A stretch of DNA of 64,000 nucleotides, taken from NCBI GenBank assembly GCA_002110485.1, contig MOWL01000006.1:308003-372002 (forward strand). The letters run 5' to 3'. The number at the start of each line of letters is the position of its first letter. The first letter of the stretch is position 1. The notes beneath the pieces are model-generated. The model worked only from the letters and a program-made list of their open reading frames with translations. It was not told the DNA's origin and did not search any database. Source of the DNA: Emergomyces orientalis. Its lineage: Eukaryota; Ascomycota; Eurotiomycetes; Onygenales; Ajellomycetaceae. Shown here one piece after another: positions 24,800 through 36,846 of this stretch. Both the position numbers and the translations under genes were made by a program.

Positions 24800-26817
24800 T
24801 TGCTCTTGCTTCTCTGGTTCGAGATATATCTTTTACTAACGTGGAGGGGTGGCTGTACTTTGGCAATATGTAGATAGTTGAACTTATCGTTACGCATCCG
24901 CTCGTAAATATCCTTCGTGGCGCGATGTCAATCCTGGTGTCAATCGTTTCTCACCCACATACAAGCTCGCGCCGCTCGCAACAGCCTGGCGTGTTTGGGT
25001 TCCAAGCCCTGAAACCAGCCATTGCGGTCTACCCACACTTTCTTGAAATGCTCGTGAGCAGGTTGTCTTCTGCGGACCATGCGTTGTGCGCCAATGCGCT
25101 GCAGCTGATCAATTCATTGATGAGGGACTCGATCATCAACGAAAGCGAAGCGGAGTGGCCCAAGTTCATCAAACGGCTACAGGATCTAGGCGTTATTCGA
25201 GCAGTATATATGCTTATGCAGGGCACGGCTCTGCAGGATCTAGCTCAGCCGCTTCTTGAGTTTCAATCATCGACAAAGGTTCTGTTGCGAAAGTGGAGGG
25301 ATGTTTCTGTTGAGCTAGAGAAGCCAGAGCACCGGAGGGCACTGAAGACGATCCATTTGGCTAGCAAAACTGAGAAAGAGAAGGAGAAGGACAAGGAGGC
25401 ATCGGAAAAAGGGAACGACACACAACGGTCTCGAAAACATAATCCGGAGAAGTGGAGGCGGCTTGGGTTCGAGACGGAAAGCCCCCAGTGGGAGTTTGAA
25501 GAGATGGGGTTCTTGGGCATGATGGATTTGACGGACTACGTGAGGAAGCACCAAGATGAGTTCCAGAAGATGTTGTTGGAGCAGTCTGCGAAACCACCAC
25601 CGCAGCGGTGTCCGATTGCAAGAGCGTCACTGGCTGTCACTGCGGTCCTTTACGAGCATTTCGAAGTTGAAAAATCGGATCTGGATGATGTGAAGAGCTA
25701 TCTCGTACTCGAGTCAAGGTCTAACTATGACAAACTATTCAAACCGCTACTTCTTCACTGGCCTAGACTACACGTCGCGGGGATGCATGCGTTTTTCCGT
25801 CTATGGAAAGCTACCGGCGCTGAACTCGAGGACTTCTCAAAGATTGTGGAACTGATTCGTATTCTTATCGAGTCTGTCGTTGGCGGTGCCACGCGTACAA
25901 AGGACGTGCATGATGTCGAAGAGGAGATGGCAGAGTTTGAATATCAACGTCTCCGAGAGTTGCAGATGGAGTTGCTGGAGCTTACTTATGAAGATGCATG
26001 GGGTCAACATCTACTTCAGGTGCGAGATGAGCTCCACCATGAAGCGCTGCAGTTCGTGAAAGAGCAGCGCATTAGGTGTTTATTACAGGGTGCTTGGTTT
26101 CCGACGGAGTATACTCATAATAAGGTGGATAATGGGGTAAACAATAATGGAAAGCAAGATGCGAAACGCGCGGGAGGTTCGACGACTATATATCGCTATG
26201 TGCAGCTGTCACATAACCGGCGATATCTACATTATGCCGATTTTGAATCGATGGGAGAGCACGCGCCTGATCTGGAGACCCTTACTGATAAAAGTACGCT
26301 GACCCACCCTCCTCTTTTGGGATAAGCCTACTAACAGACGCATCTAGTTGACCTTAACATCGTCTCTTCTGTCGTTTCCAACGTCTCCGCCTCATCAGAC
26401 GCCTCCTCCGGCTCTACGATAAAAACCCTCCCGCACCCATCTTCATCCACCAAAATCACCATCCATGGCTACGTCAGTCAACCTCCCGGCTCCGCCTCCA
26501 ACGACAGCCCTAACAAGCAGCAGCATCAGCGCAGCAACAGCAAGAATACACAGAAGGAAGCTGTTCTGCTCACTCTACACCCGCAGTCCCACAGCATCGC
26601 GTCCGAATGGTTGGATGGGCTACTAATGCTTCTAAACCAGCAGCCCATCACAGCAGAGACGAATAAGCTGATTAACCTGGTTAGTAATTATGGACTGAAG
26701 ATCCGGCTGTTGAACGTTAGGTTCGACGATGCGACTTTTGTGGGTGATTCGCCTGAGGTTCCGAGTCGGGACGGATTGGATGAAGATTATTATTATGATG
26801 TTTTTGGTGGGAATTGA
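24449..26817 (+). CDS. LMO1: ELMO/CED-12 domain protein (LMO1-like)
   Basis: Three exons, 24449-24715, 24874-26293 and 26348-26817, give 718 residues. Intron 1 (158 bp) contains a near-continuous T run of roughly 50 bases; intron 2 (54 bp) has a TACTAAC branch site. N-terminal armadillo-like helices (GSDEDAVRKMAVFKLQSNI...FISEGGLAKLKYLAL) lead to the ELMO region (about residues 190-330, EEMGFLGMMDLTDYVRKHQDEF). A PH-like domain follows (GAWFPTEY...YRYVQLSHNRRYLHYADFE...VLLTLHPQSHSIASEWLDGLLMLLNQQPITAET). This architecture is that of ELMO proteins. In yeast Lmo1 works with Dck1 as the exchange factor for Rho5 at the plasma membrane and mitochondria. The ELMO family call is firm; the LMO1 orthology is inferred from architecture. 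Confidence 0.87.
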
Positions 26818-27622
26818 CGGCCCGGGGTTGTGGTCAGATTTGTATTTTCCTCTCTTCAAATTGATCTTGTCTTTTACAGGAGTTTTTTTGGAGAACATGG
26901 ATTCATAGGTTGAGCGGAAATTTCGGGTTCTATGGAAACGTTTGTCTCGTTATTTCGTTTGCCTCGTTTGCCTTTGGTTGGCGTTGAAAACATATTTTCT
27001 GGGGCGTGGGTTGGCCATTTCTTCCTTTTATTCCTAGCTCGACTCTGGCAGGCATGGGATTTCACTTTCAATTTCGGTCCATGTATATTTATTTATTCAA
27101 CTTTATTTTCCATTTCTGTTCATGCGCTTTAATATGTAGATAGATACCCTGGCCTCATCTGCCGTATCATATTTGTTCATCACGTTGGACTGATGTTTTC
27201 TTGATTTTTGAGGAGCGTCTCATATGGAAAGGGATTGCTTTTTCACATATTTCCTAATATACACCAAGAGATATAAAACATCACCTTTATATATTCTAGT
27301 TATTGATAAAACAAAACAGATATTATCTGCAGTTATATTTCACAATTCGTTCTAGGTTGGGCTCAAGTCAAATCTAGCCGCGGTCACGTTATCTGGGGCC
27401 GAGACGCCTGATGCCCCTGCGCCATGGTGCATGACAGCTACAACAGCTCCAACTGTCACCACCCTCCTTCTACACAAACACGCCTCCGTCAAGACGATTA
27501 AGTAAAGGCATACACCTCTTTTTTATCTACTACGCCCGAAACTCCGCGCCCAATCACTCAGCCATGATTGCTGGTTCCAATTGGCAACAAGCCTACCACC
27601 ATCATTCTCTCGCGCCACAGCC
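26818..27622. other. Intergenic LMO1-RAD17
   Basis: Tandem-gene spacer. AT-rich; no recognisable coding or RNA sequence. An open frame upstream of the RAD17 ATG begins with TTG at 27581. Confidence 0.6.
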
Positions 27623-30600
27623 ATGCCCGCCCATCGAGCCCTAAAACGGCAGCGGAGGCTCATGGTCCTTTCTTCAGACGATGAGGGGGGTAATTGTGGC
27701 AATGACAATCATGAGTATATAGAAGAAGGAGAGGAAGGGGATGACGATGAATGTGTTGAGCCAGAAAAACAGGGTGGCATTCAATTGGGAAGAAGAATTA
27801 AACGGGGAATGAAGAGGAAGATTACGGCGTCGCTGAATGGGACTGTTGCATTCCCATTGAGGGAAGAGGCGTCTACGGCTACGACTACAGGTACAGTTAA
27901 ACCTAAGTTTAGCACGACTACGCTTCCTACACGTCCATCTCGGGAGCCAAAGCAGGCACCAAAGCGGACCCAGAAGCCATCCAGCCCACAGCAAAAGCGG
28001 CTGAGCCAGCCACGCTCATTACAGACAACGCCCGGCTCATCGCCCGAGAAAAAGAAGGGGAAGACAACCAACAGGCTATCAGAGGAACCCTCAAAATCGT
28101 TACATTCATTTTTCGCAAAGGCGACGGAGGAAGAGAGATGGAGTAGGAAGAATGATAGCTTGGGCCTGGGTACGGGCGTAGGGAGTAGCATTGCTGAGGA
28201 GACGGATATGGTGGAAGAAATTGAGGATGATGATGAGGAGGAGGAGATTGAGGATTTCATTGAGGATGATTCATTTGAGGAATTGTTTACAAGGCATGTT
28301 CTTAGCAGTAGTAATGGGGACGGGCTTCCAAGGGATAACGAGGGAACCTCTCAGCTGGATCGAAGGAAAGTACAAGACATTAAGGGCGAGAAGCGGGTGA
28401 ATAAGGTGAAACCTGCGGGCAGGCCCGGGAAGCGCTTTTTGTTGCCTGAGAGTTCTGCGGCTAGATCTGTGGCTGCAACTGCGATTGCGGGCGGGACTCG
28501 CGAGTTACTTTCGTCTAATAAACTGCCTACGCAGGGATTACGGCCATGGGCGGAGGAGTATGCGCCGGCCAATCTTGATGAGCTTGTGGTTAATAAAAGG
28601 AAGGTTTCAGATGTGCAAAAATGGTTGGTGGATGTGTTTAGTGGAAGAAGCAAACGAGTTGAGTGCTACCGCTATTTATATCCCTCTATATTTTTCGCCC
28701 CTTCTCTTCTCAGGAACGTTGTTCTCGCCAAAGATTACTACCAATTATGCTGACTAGGGCAGAGAGTTCTTGTGCTCAGGGGCCCAGCTGGCAGCGGGAA
28801 ATCAACTACAATATCGCTACTTTCTAAGGCCCTTGAATTTGAGGTAGTAGAGTGGAAGAACCCACTGGGTTCTGACTTCTCGTCTCAAGGATATGTGTCC
28901 ATGGGCGCTCAGTTCGAAGACTTTCTTGGAAGAAGTGATAAGTTTGGGAGTCTTTCTTTGAGCGGCGGCGGACCAGAGCCGCAGCAGCCAGTTGCAAATG
29001 GGGAAGTAAACTCCATAAGTTCTAACAGGGGAGAAAAGAGACGTGCCATCGTCGTTGAAGAGTTCCCGAGCTCTTTGAGTCAGAGTTCAGCAGGTCTTCG
29101 GGCGTTTAGACTTGCTTTACAGAGCTATTTAGCGACAGCCGCTTCTCGGCATCCAACTAACAGCCGATTGACTCGGGACACTGCTATATCAAGCCCGCCT
29201 CTGATTATAATTGTGTCGGAAACCATGCTAGGGTCCGGAGGTATATCCTCTGACAGTTTTACGGTACATAGATTGCTCGGCCCTGAACTCTCGAACCATC
29301 CTGGTGTGAGTATTATCGATTTTAATAGGATAGCGCCGAGTTTCATGGCAAAGGCGGTCGACCTAATATTACAAAAGGAAGCTCGTCGATCGAAGAGAAA
29401 GCGAATTCCCGGTCCCGGGGTTTTAAAGGCACTCGCGGACATGGGAGACGTGAGAAGTGCGATCTCTGCGTTGGAATTCATGTGTTTGCGAGGTGACGAT
29501 GACACAGGTTGGAGTGGGACTGTTGCTGGTCGGATGAAACGGTCCAGTAAAGGGGGCATACCTCTTACGTCTATGGAGAAAGAGTCTTTAGAAATGGTTA
29601 CGCAGAGGGAGGCTAGCCTGGGCATTTTCCACGCGGTGGGTAAGGTGGTGTACAATAAGCGTGAAACCCCTGCGATTTCCCAAGGTGCCGACGTTCTGCT
29701 GGCTCAGCCTCCAGGACATATACAGCATCATGCCCGGCTGAAAGCTTCCATGGTTTCAATTGATGACTTGATCAATGAGACAGGAACAGATCTCCAAACT
29801 TTTATTGCAGCGTTGCATGAAAACTATTTATTGTCTTGCGCCGGCCCATCGTTCGCCGAGCATTTTGAAAAATGCATTTCAAACCTATCAGAAACCGACA
29901 TTTTGGGACCTGGTGGCCGATTTCACAACGTGCAGACAAGGCGAGGCGGAGTTGGCTCGGCGCGCTCCTCCTATCAGGGCTATGGCTCTAGCATCGACAT
30001 GCTCCGCCAAGATGAAATCAGCTTTCAAGTCGCAGTACGGGGATTGCTGTTCTCTTTACCTTTCCCTGTCAAAAGGCAGGCTCCGCCCGGTACTCGGTTA
30101 GGCGACGCTCATAAGATGTTTTTCCCGACCTCGATGAGACTCTGGAGGCAAACAGAAGAACTAGACGGGTTACTGGATCTGTGGATGCGTCGACTCACAG
30201 ATCCTACCAGGGACATTTCTACTGGAACAATTATTCCACGACCAGACGGCGTGGAGTCGTGGAAAAATCATCGCTGGATGCCTGGATCTTCTAGTCATGA
30301 CCATGACCATGAATCTACCGCAGATACATCTGCATATGCATCCCCGGCGACCAGAGCCATGATCTCTCGTGACGAGATTCTTCTTGAGCGTCTGCCATAC
30401 TTGAGCCTGATATCGCGAAACCCAGTCGAACGTAGGGAGTTGGAAAGAATCACACAATTCCGCGGCGTTGGCGGCCAGAGCGAAGAAGAGCCTATAGATG
30501 CTGATTTAGAAGATAGTCCGTATGGTGGGGGTTCTGGGATGGAGCCCTGGAGTGTGCCTGCGGATAATGATGGTTTTTCACCCCAAAAACGCAGACATGG

Positions 30601-30715
30601 GAGCAAGCTGGGCCAGGTGACTTTGAGCAAGCCATTCAGGCCCCAACTTGTGCTTCCGGTTCAAGAGGCTGTTGAGAAGTTGATTCTTAGTGATGATGAC
30701 ATTGAGGATGATTGA
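27623..30715 (+). CDS. RAD17: DNA damage checkpoint clamp loader RAD17 (yeast RAD24)
   Basis: Two exons, 27623-28657 and 28763-30715, joined over a 105-bp intron (GTTGAG...GGGCAG, branch TGCTGAC), give 995 residues. The first ATG gives MPAHRALKRQRRLMVLSSDDEGG. The N-terminal third is disordered, basic and acidic in blocks, with a PIP-like SLHSFF near residue 165. The AAA+ part follows: LRPWAEEYAPANLDELVVNKRKVSDVQKWL, Walker A GPAGSGKST directly after the intron, and a Walker-B-like IVVEEFPSS. Alpha-helical RFC-like domains continue to the acidic tail SDDDIEDD. RAD17/Rad24 replaces RFC1 in the clamp loader that places the 9-1-1 complex on damaged DNA to start ATR signalling. The protein is longer than yeast Rad24 mainly because of the N-terminus. 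Confidence 0.9.
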
Positions 30716-31493
30716 TCTGATTTGACTTGATTCGATTTAGCTATTGGAACCACTTTGTATTTTTGTTCTGGCATGCGTGGATCTTGGAAAAGAACTCCTG
30801 GGAGGATATTGCCTGTTGTTTTTCTTTCTGGGTAATTAGGCGCTAACGTTCTAGGGATAGGGTTTGGGATATATATCATGACTGAAATTTTAATCCAGAT
30901 ATCGTTTATAGTTTGACTCGAGCCTCTCGGGGAGAGTTAATAGATGGTTCCTGATATCAAAACCCAATTATGCGGGGGTTGTTTTCAATTCCAACATGTT
31001 TATGAATTATTTTCAAGATTGTAACGGTTATTCAAGTAGCTAATTAATATAGATCGAAATTTAGCCTCTGATGATTCCCATCCGGATAAAGTGCCTGGAG
31101 GCTGTGTCATCCTTAATCTTAACTCCGCCGCTATTTTGGGCGAACCATAAGCAACTAACTTACCACACCTCGAACTGGCCACGCCGCAATTCATACCTCT
31201 CGATTGAACTGCAGACCCCAACGTCACTAACAGTCAACAAAATAAAGATACCCACGATGCCTTGATAGCTACATCATTGACCCCGATCATTACCCATAGG
31301 GGTTGTCGGGCAGGTTAGGCTAAGTTTGAAGGTTAGTTTACCCGTCCCTAATAGTATGAAATGTCAGTTGCTGCTGTCTGAATATTCCCAGTGCCCGGGT
31401 GCATTCTCCAAAGCATGCGCCGTTTAAGCTGATCCTCTCTACTTCCCATTAAATAGGCCAATTAATCATACACCCGAAAATATAAACTAAGCC
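30716..31493. other. Intergenic RAD17-YEA4
   Basis: Spacer holding the RAD17 3' region and the YEA4 promoter; nothing else recognised. Confidence 0.6.
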
Positions 31494-33097
31494 ATGCATG
31501 ATTCGTTAAAGGATTCTTCGAAGCTGCAAGGACGCATGGGCAATGCGACTGCGGAAAATGGCTGCGTCGTTACCACGCGCAATCGCGCGCTAAAAGATTC
31601 TGGAGATAAGAGACGGGGGCGGATACCAAGAAAATCTGAGGACGGGGATGCTATGGATGGGAACGATGGGGTTAGAGCGGCAGTTCTTCAAACGACGATC
31701 CCTGCGTGGTTGAATATTGGGATCATGATGTCGTTGATATTTGGCGGGTGCTGTTCGAATGTTAGTTGTCATTGTTGATATCTCTCGAAGGTTTTTCTTG
31801 TTAGAGGTCAATGCTGATACGGGATATGGGACAGGTATTTGCGTTAGAAGCTATTATTAAGTGAGTTTTGTCGTACGGACAGGGTGTGCGCTATTGTGGT
31901 TTACTGACGCAACTGGTCTTGATGTAGAGATTACCCAGCTTCTGGTAGGGAGCACTCCTTCTGACAAAATAATATACGGAGAAAACATCTAATAATTCCG
32001 GGTCTCTAGGGGTGCTGATAACCTTTACGCAATTCGCTTTAACAGCGCTTTTCACCCTTCCCAATATCCTCTCATTCTCCGCAGGGCCACGATCATTTTT
32101 CCTTGCTCCTCGGACAGTCCCTCTAAAATCATGGATGATATACACCGCATTCTTCCTCTCTGTAAACGTCCTCAATAACCTCGCCTTTGCCTTCGAGATC
32201 TCGGTACCGCTTCACATCATAATCCGGAGCGGCGGCCCAGTGGCATCCATGATAATCGGCTATCTATATAACTCCAAGACCTACACACGGACTCAGATCC
32301 TAGCAGTACTACTGCTTACAATTGGCGTGGTCGGCGCCGCGCTGGCAGACGCCAGTGCCAAAGGCAAATCACTAGATATCGGGCTCAGCACTGGGAAGGA
32401 TGACGGCCGTTCAATGCTTACATCTTTAGCTGGATTTACCCTTCTTGGAGTAGCAATGGTCCTTGGTGCTTTTCAAGGTGTCTATGCAGACCGCCTGTAT
32501 GAAACCTACGGCCGCAACAACTGGCGCGAATCGCTTTTCTACGCCCATGCCCTCTCCCTCCCGTTCTTCATCCCGTCCTACCCAAAACTCTTACCCCAGT
32601 TGAAGGCATTATTCGCTTCTCCATCCGTCCTAACCTCTATCTCCACGACGCCCATACTCTCAAACACCACATCTACCGCCCTTAAACGGCTCCCTTCGAC
32701 AACAACAGCTGCTACTTCTGTGACATTCACCTCCGTCCGAAGCATTCTAAACTCCGTAGTTTCGAACCTGCAATCCCTCCCCGCACAGTCCCTCATTTTC
32801 CGAATCTTTTCTCAAACACCCATGAAAATAGTATATCTAATCCTTAACGCACTAACGCAATATGTTTGCATCCGCGGTGTTCATTTGTTATCTGCAAAAT
32901 CGTCTTCTCTAACAGTAACCGTGGTGCTGAATATTCGCAAATTGGTCTCGTTAATTCTCTCCGTGTATGTTTTTGGAAATGTCCTTGCAGGTGGGGTATT
33001 AGTGGGTGCGGTGTTGGTGTTTGCTGGTGGGGGGTTGTATGGGTATGAAGGGGCAAGATTGAGGAGGGAAGCAAAACTAAAGGGAAAGACGGAGTGA
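31494..33097 (+). CDS. YEA4: UDP-N-acetylglucosamine transporter (YEA4/SLC35B family)
   Basis: Four exons: 31494-31760, 31835-31860 (26 nt), 31928-31944 (17 nt) and 32010-33097, giving 465 residues with consistent phases. The joined sequence reads GGCCSNVFALEAIIK-DYPASG-VLITFTQF, which is the conserved first transmembrane helix and loop of the UAA/SLC35B nucleotide-sugar transporters. About ten hydrophobic helices follow, including HIIIRSGGPVASMIIGYL, TGLVGAALAD-like TIGVVGAALAD, and QYVCIRGVHLLSAKSSSLTVTVVLNIRKLVSLILSV near the C-terminus. Yeast Yea4 supplies UDP-GlcNAc to the ER lumen for chitin synthesis. The protein is longer than yeast Yea4 (342 residues) through an 80-residue N-terminal extension and a Ser/Thr-rich loop after PSYPKLLPQ. 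Substrate is inferred from family membership. Confidence 0.85.
31928..31944 (+). other. YEA4: 17-nt microexon of YEA4
   Basis: Lies between TGATGTAG and GTAGGG. It encodes most of K-DYPAS-G and joins a 26-nt exon to the main exon; both tiny exons are needed to rebuild the conserved first helix region. Confidence 0.85.
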
Positions 33098-33611
33098 GCG
33101 ATATATATATAAGCTGCCGGCTTACTTTTTGATACGCGGGCTTCCTCTACATTGTTAGAAGGCATATTTTTTTTCAGGTGGGGGTTTTTTCGGTTATGTT
33201 CGGGATCAATATTCCCGGGTTATGGATAATCAATTAGACGGGAATCTTTTCGCCTTTTTGAATAAGCACTTTTAGACATGACATAAACACTTCTCAATAT
33301 AAGGGAGAGTTAAAAATCTCGTTATCCGCTCCGCATCCTGTTGAAATAGAGAAAACCAGTCAGATATCAAATGATATATGCAACCCCCCCCTAGACGTTG
33401 CTAAATATCGAGGAAATAACTATACTAAATTACTTTTATTTCTCAGGTGTAAGAGTCGTGAAAATCGGAAAACATTTGAGCGGCTCTGATCAAAAACAAA
33501 GCGACTAGAGAAAACATCAATTTTTGCGCTGCAAACAGCATGGATCTCTCTCAGGCAGACCAATTCTCACTGGGTAAAACACACACCTACGTGCAGTGAT
33601 AGAAGAGGCGT
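33098..33611. other. Convergent intergenic YEA4/GMC gene
   Basis: Two 3' ends face each other. AT-rich; no gene or RNA recognised. Confidence 0.6.
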
Positions 33612-35523
33612 CTACTTATCCGCTTTGATGATATCGGCAGCCCTCTCAGCCACAGCATACACAGTTGCCATGAGGTTGGCAGGTGGAATGACCGGAAAAA
33701 TACTTGCATCGCACACACGCAGATTGACAGTTCCATGAACAATGAGCTTCTCATTCAGCACACCCCCCCGGTTCTCCGGGAGCATTGCAGCAGTACCTGA
33801 GAAATGATACGCCGTCGTTAACGTATCACGCAAGTACTTCTTAGTCGATTCCAGATCCGTGAGGAAGGCGTCTGAATGGTTCCTTCTTCCGTCCGGCTTT
33901 TTGAGATACGTGGCTAGGGCCTCGTTATCGTGTAAGCGCTCTAGTTCAAGGAGGTTTCGGGCCAAAATTTCGATATCAAGTGGATGAGAGAGATAGCGGG
34001 GGTCAATAATTTGCTTGTCGTTGGGGTTGGAGGAGGAAATGTGCACATGGCCGTGGGAGAAGGGGATGCTCTGCATGACTCCTAAACTGAGATAGTTTCC
34101 GGGGAGGAGCTCGGTACCGACGAAGCAGCTTGTGTTGGCCTCATGAAGGTTGGCTTGGGCAAGGAACATGAACATGTCGCATGTAGGCTCTTTGTGAGTT
34201 TCGAATATGCTACGGACAATGGTTTGGAAGGCGGTAGAGGACTCCGTGGATAAGAACCGATCAAAAAATATTTTCTGCGCTTTCTGACCCTCCAGACCAG
34301 TAAATTCGAGAATCGGCATTAGGGCACTTGATTGTACGCCTCCGATAGTCATTGGACCGGCTTTGTGTTCGGAATACATCTGCATCGCGGATTTAATAGC
34401 TTCGGGTTCCTGTCGTAGAAGTGGATCTCCAGTAATTACACCATCGACGACCTCAAAACTTATTCCGCTCATCAAATGATCTTGCAGATTCTCGCCGACG
34501 TTCGGGTTGTCGATGACCACCGGAATATTGTATTTATCCAAGATTTCCTTGCTTCCTATGCCGGACAGTTCCAGTAGTTTTGGAGTGTTCAAAGCTCCGG
34601 CGGTAATAATCACCTCTTTGTTTGCTCTGACGGTGATAAGCTGACCCTTAACATCGACCTCGACACCAGTCGCTCTGATATTTGGTCTGGAACCCTCTAA
34701 CTGCACCTTCTTGACAAAGGCATCCGTCACAACATGCACTCCCGGACGCTCCATGGCAGTAGGGCAATATGCACTCGCGGAATAGCTCCTAGTTTTGGTT
34801 TGAGGATCGACAGCGGCGAGGCTGCTAAAAGCACCTACAGAGACTCCCGAGTACGGATCGGCCGTAGTATTGTAGCCGATACTCTTGAACATTTCCGTCC
34901 ATGCCTTCACAAGCGGATTTTGCACATGTCCAGGAAAGGATACCTGAATGGGCCCCGAAGAGCCGTGGACGGAGGGATTAATCCAGTTCAACCCCAGGTG
35001 GTCGCGTGTCTCATTATCAGGGAGATTGAGGGTATATGATTTCTTGTAATACGGCTGGAGATTTTCCCATGTCCATCCCTCATTCCCGAGTTTGGACCAT
35101 GCATCAACCACAGCTTTTGATGCTGAAACGAAGGCCTGGCCGTTGATGGCTGAGGAACCACCCAACATTTTGCCTTGAGCTGCGTTAATCGTTCTACCAC
35201 TGAGTGTAGGCTATCCCCTAGAGCGTTAGCTCGCATTCTAAGGAGGGTCACCTCTCGCTCAATGTTTTCACGGGGGAGGGATAGTTGGCTGGAAAACACA
35301 CCTGGGGCACGGTCGCAAATGCCCAATCGGCATCTGTCCCAAACAATGTCGTCCAGAGGGCGGGAGTGTTCACTCTGGGATCCTCTAGATGATTCGTCCC
35401 TGCTTCGAGAACAACTACGCTTGTGTCTGGATCTTCTGACAGTCTTGCTGCCAGCACAAGGCCTGCAGTACCACCACCCACAATGACATAGTCAGCTGTG
35501 GTGGGAATATGCGTGGCAGGCAT
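33612..35523 (-). CDS. GMC-family FAD-dependent oxidoreductase
   Basis: Two exons on the minus strand, 35523-35302 and 35210-33612, with a 91-bp intron, encode 606 residues starting MPATHIPTTADY. The FAD-binding beta-alpha-beta motif is at the start (VIVGGGTAGLVLAARL, ending VVVLEAG). The first GMC signature GKMLGGSSAING follows, split by the intron. The second GMC signature is GALNTPKLLELSGIG. The C-terminal catalytic His is in YHFSGTAAM, and a second conserved residue lies in PPANLMATVYAVAE. No signal peptide is seen, so it is probably intracellular or peroxisomal. Family members oxidise alcohols, choline or sugars, or act in secondary metabolism. Substrate cannot be told from sequence and no biosynthetic cluster surrounds it. 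Confidence 0.9.
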
Positions 35524-36846
35524 GGTGAGTGATGAGCTAAAGTAAGAAATGAGAGGAACTCCCGTCGCAATCGGAGGTAAATACCTTTGCAAAGAGACAC
35601 AGACAAGTCGAAGATATGAACATGTTTATAGCAAACAAAGCCTGTTTCGCCCACAGACGAACGCCACAGAACTATAATCTTTCAGCTCTGAGGCGGTGGT
35701 AGTGTGACAACCACAGCCAATTGCCTCCTATCTACTCTGTACGGATTTTAATCGTAAGGCTGGCTTAATCGATGGATGGGTACCCCGCTTGCCTAGCTCA
35801 GATGAGACAGTAGCGCTGCAATCAGGCATATAAAGCGCAAGCGTATACCCAGCAACAGTTGTATGTGCATGATCCTGTGTATGACTTGGTAGGTGAACAT
35901 GGTGACATAACATATTAAACATTTGTTAATCAGAGGAAAATAAGGAAGACACGGGAAACGTACTGGTATACGCCGAGCTGACATCCGAACCTTGAAAATT
36001 GAAACCCCTGCATTGGACCCTGGCCCTGGGGGAAACAAAACCCTAATCAATTTAAGTCTCCGCAAGCAAAATAAAACCATCGTTAGATCAGGGAGATGTC
36101 TTTAACCCAAACCTTTCCAGCCTCTCGTTCAACGTCAGGTTTATTTATACACATACATACTTGAAAACACAAGTGAAATAAGGGCAAGAAAAACGGATTT
36201 AAGAAAAACTCTAACCTAACCCAGCTCGCCAACCTAGCCTGATCTTGCACGTCTTCTTGGTTCGGTGTTCAGCCCCTCTTCACATTTTAATGTCTTTTTG
36301 TTTTTTAAAGATTCTGTATCAGCACCGCCGGGGGATCCATGTTTCTGTTTGGTTTAGTAATTGGTGGAACTGGAACCATCTGTTTTCTCTAGTTGTTACG
36401 CATGTCGATAATAAGTGGATGATGCTGTGTTCTCTGCGTCCGATGTTGTGGTGACCGTTTTGCCTGTCTCCTTGACCAACCGATTGGCCCGTGTACCTGC
36501 CACCTACTAACCTAAATCAAAAACCATAAGGGGATAAGGGGTAAAAGAGGGAAGGGAAGAAATGATTTATGGAAGATGGAAATGTGCGTGCTACAAAATG
36601 AGAAATATGACAAGAAAATACAAAGAAGAGAAGGAAACGATAATGGATGATACAGTACAGCGAAGAGAAAGGGCCAAAGATAGAAAACGGCCGAAAAATG
36701 GAAAATTGTTTAACAAAAAAAAATTATAAAAAAAAAATAAATTACAAAAGACAAATTGGAGGAGCACATGCGGTTCATATATCAAATGATAATAATAATA
36801 ATAATAATAATTCCTACCATAAAGAAACACAAAGGAGATAATATTT
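35524..36846. other. Intergenic GMC gene-DNM1
   Basis: Contains the GMC gene promoter and the DNM1 3' region, with an AT-rich stretch near 36710-36750 and an (AAT)n microsatellite at 36788-36811. No further gene recognised. Confidence 0.6.
36788..36811. repeat. (AAT)n microsatellite
   Basis: Eight uninterrupted trinucleotide units about 35 bp beyond the DNM1 stop codon, probably inside its 3' untranslated region. Confidence 0.9.

Noticed and set aside
27581..27622. In-frame N-terminal extension of RAD17
   Set aside because: Opens with TTG; ATG at 27623 fits the family start (basic RQRR then acidic LSSDDE).
27781..28260. 159-residue minus-strand frame rich in Ser
   Set aside because: Antisense of the acidic/basic low-complexity N-terminus of RAD17.
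29125..29655. 176-residue minus-strand frame
   Set aside because: Antisense to the AAA+/RFC-like part of RAD17, no motif of its own.
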